Positions 63,236 through 64,000 of a stretch of DNA of 64,000 nucleotides are shown in pieces (positions within the stretch are counted from its first letter, which is position 1; each line of letters starts with the position of its first letter). A program made the position numbers and the translations under genes. Origin of the DNA: Hydractinia symbiolongicarpus (taxonomy: Eukaryota > Cnidaria > Hydrozoa > Anthoathecata > Hydractiniidae). The stretch lies in assembly GCF_029227915.1 (NCBI RefSeq), contig NC_079876.1:4590001-4654000 (forward strand). Direction: 5' to 3'. Under the pieces are notes generated by a model, which had not been told where the DNA came from, ran no database searches, and saw only the letters and a program-made list of their open reading frames with translations.

Positions 63236-63981
63236 TACATGTTGGTACGAATATGTGACAAAACCGTTGTAACTGAAACTGACTGACACCGTTAGAAATT
63301 CAATGAAATGTAGTTTTTGAAGCTGTCGCTATTTCTTCAGCGCGCGATAACGGATAGGATTGGTCCCACAGCAAAGAATGACTTATTTGTCCAAACTCTT
63401 AAATGAAGCGCTACCACAGCGGCCAGTGTAATCGCTGAGTTCCGGCAATCACGTCAAATTAAGAAGAATGTTATTTCTTGGAGACCAATTGTCTCATTTA
63501 TCACATTTATCAGGTCAAAGTCCAAAGTTAGTTCAATTAAGTCCAACAGTCAACCGAATCATAGCTAAAAGCAATGCAACCTAGTATTATCAGAAAAATA
63601 TCGCTAAATACATGTTGGTACGAATATGTGACAAAACCGTTGTAACTGAAACTGACTGACACCGTTAGAAATTCAATGAAATGTAGTTTTTGAAGCTGTC
63701 GCTACTTCTTCAGCTCGCGATAACGGCTAGGATTGGTCCAACAGTAAAGAACGACATATTTACCTAACTTTTTAAATGAAGCGCTACCACAGCGACCAGT
63801 GTAATCGCTGAGTTCCGGCAATCACGTCAAATTAAGAAGAATGTTATTTCTTGGAGTCCAATTGTCTCACTTATAACATTCATAAGGTCACAGTCCAAAA
63901 TCAGTTCAATTATGTGCCACAGTCAATCGTTTCACTGTTAAAAGCCATACAACCTAGTAATATCAGAAAAATATCTCTAAA
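63236..63981. repeat. Near-identical monomer pair at window end
   Basis: Marks 63236 and 63609 begin monomers that share GACAAAACCG, GAAACTGACTG, GAAATTCAATG and GAAGCTGTCGCTA. They diverge in the GC core (GCGCGCGATAACGGATAGG versus GCTCGCGATAACGGCTAGG). Both follow the rare CAATCGAATCATAGCTAAAAGC / CAACCGAATCATAGC tail. A related monomer is at 30052. The pair shows a duplication whose right half was later exchanged with another class. Confidence 0.78.
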
Positions 63982-64000
63982 CACATGTTGGTACGAATAT

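Larger units (their letters stand above)
1..64000. repeat. Satellite DNA array, ~373-bp monomer, head to tail
   Basis: The entire window is tandem copies of one monomer. 174 successive phase marks (TACATGTTGG and close variants) run from 561 to 63982, all in one orientation. Their mean spacing is 63421/173, about 367 bp. 142 intervals are 370-375 bp, 22 are 347-348 bp, 6 are 322 bp, and one each is 335, 360 and 201 bp. Every stretch read aligns to the monomer; no foreign insert, gene, RNA gene or array edge is visible, so the window lies inside a longer array. Stop codons occur in all frames of almost every monomer, and only two open frames of 60 codons or more exist. Arrays of this size are typical of eukaryotic heterochromatin around centromeres or chromosome ends. 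That location is inference; the family name and host species are not recognised. Confidence 0.98.
55164..64000. repeat. Domain G: 371-375-bp monomers related to domains C and D
   Basis: Marks: 55033, 55408, 55781, 56154, 56526, 56899, 57272, 57645, 58018, 58391, 58764, 59137, 59510, 59881, 60254, 60627, 61000, 61371, 61744, 62118, 62490, 62863, 63236, 63609, 63982. All intervals are 371-375. Monomer classes match those of 22016-24458 and 27444-31917 (GAACGTCAATGAAGTG, CCAACAGCAAAATTTG, CTTAAACGAACTG, GCTCGATAACGG) but in a different order. The array continues past the window end. Confidence 0.92.

Noticed and set aside
1-64000. CRISPR array or bacterial tandem repeat
   Set aside because: Repeats of about 373 bp with no unique spacers, and no coding capacity over 64 kb, do not fit a CRISPR array or a bacterial chromosome.
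1-64000. Transposon or LTR element remnants
   Set aside because: No coding remnants, terminal inverted repeats, target-site duplications or poly-A tails were found. All length variation is explained by internal deletions, small indels and monomer exchange.

Overview
The whole window is one uninterrupted head-to-tail satellite DNA array. I see no gene, RNA gene, transposon insertion or unique sequence anywhere in it. The basic unit is about 373 bp and AT-rich: the monomer at 24831-25203, counted by hand, is 38.6% G+C. Using the start of the word TACATGTTGG (or its variants CACATGTTGA, TATATGTTGG, TAAATGTTGG) as a phase mark, I located 174 successive marks from 561 to 63982, all on the + strand and never inverted. 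The 173 intervals are: 142 of 370-375 bp, 22 of 347-348 bp, 6 of 322 bp, and single intervals of 335, 360 and 201 bp. Tens of kilobases of tandem non-coding repeat point to constitutive heterochromatin (pericentromeric, centromeric or subtelomeric) of a eukaryote. I do not recognise the satellite family and cannot name the species. CpG is not depleted (15 seen, about 14 expected in the counted monomer), which argues against a heavily CpG-methylated germline and is compatible with many invertebrates, but this is only an inference.

Layout. (1) 1-15095: domain A, mixed 348- and 373-bp monomers, with multimeric repeats of 1790 bp (5 monomers), 1813 bp (5 monomers) and 2211 bp (6 monomers, two full tandem copies at 10674-12884 and 12885-15095). 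A 2.16-kb block at 933 recurs at 8512. (2) About 14723-20536: domain B, nested duplications with periods 1441 and 3627 bp, marked by three 322-bp monomers. (3) 20490-29307: domain C, a 2.75-kb block present twice at a 4.3-kb offset, then an 0.8-kb block repeated 5.2 kb further on, with a 201-bp truncated monomer at the seam. (4) 29308-38587: domain D, nearly all 371-374-bp monomers, with runs of almost identical single monomers and a 1118-bp trimer module. (5) About 38890-44444: domain E, a regular four-monomer higher-order repeat of about 1465 bp, nearly four copies. (6) 44445-55163: domain F, a mosaic containing two tandem copies of a 10/11-monomer unit (3655 and about 4030 bp) and a partial third. 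(7) 55033-64000: domain G, 371-375-bp monomers related to domains C and D, with an apparently perfect tandem monomer duplication at 57645-58390.

How it fits together. Nothing here works through encoded products. The sequence records repeated unequal exchange, segmental amplification, conversion-like patchworks and small deletions acting on one monomer family. Rare alleles (the 348-bp deletion class and a 695-bp dimer carrying the 322-bp monomer) occur in domains A/B and again 25 kb away in E/F, so the array seems to have been built by copying blocks of several monomers and not by uniform drift. Two short open frames (23065-23247 minus, 57884-58102 plus) are chance products of monomer variants.
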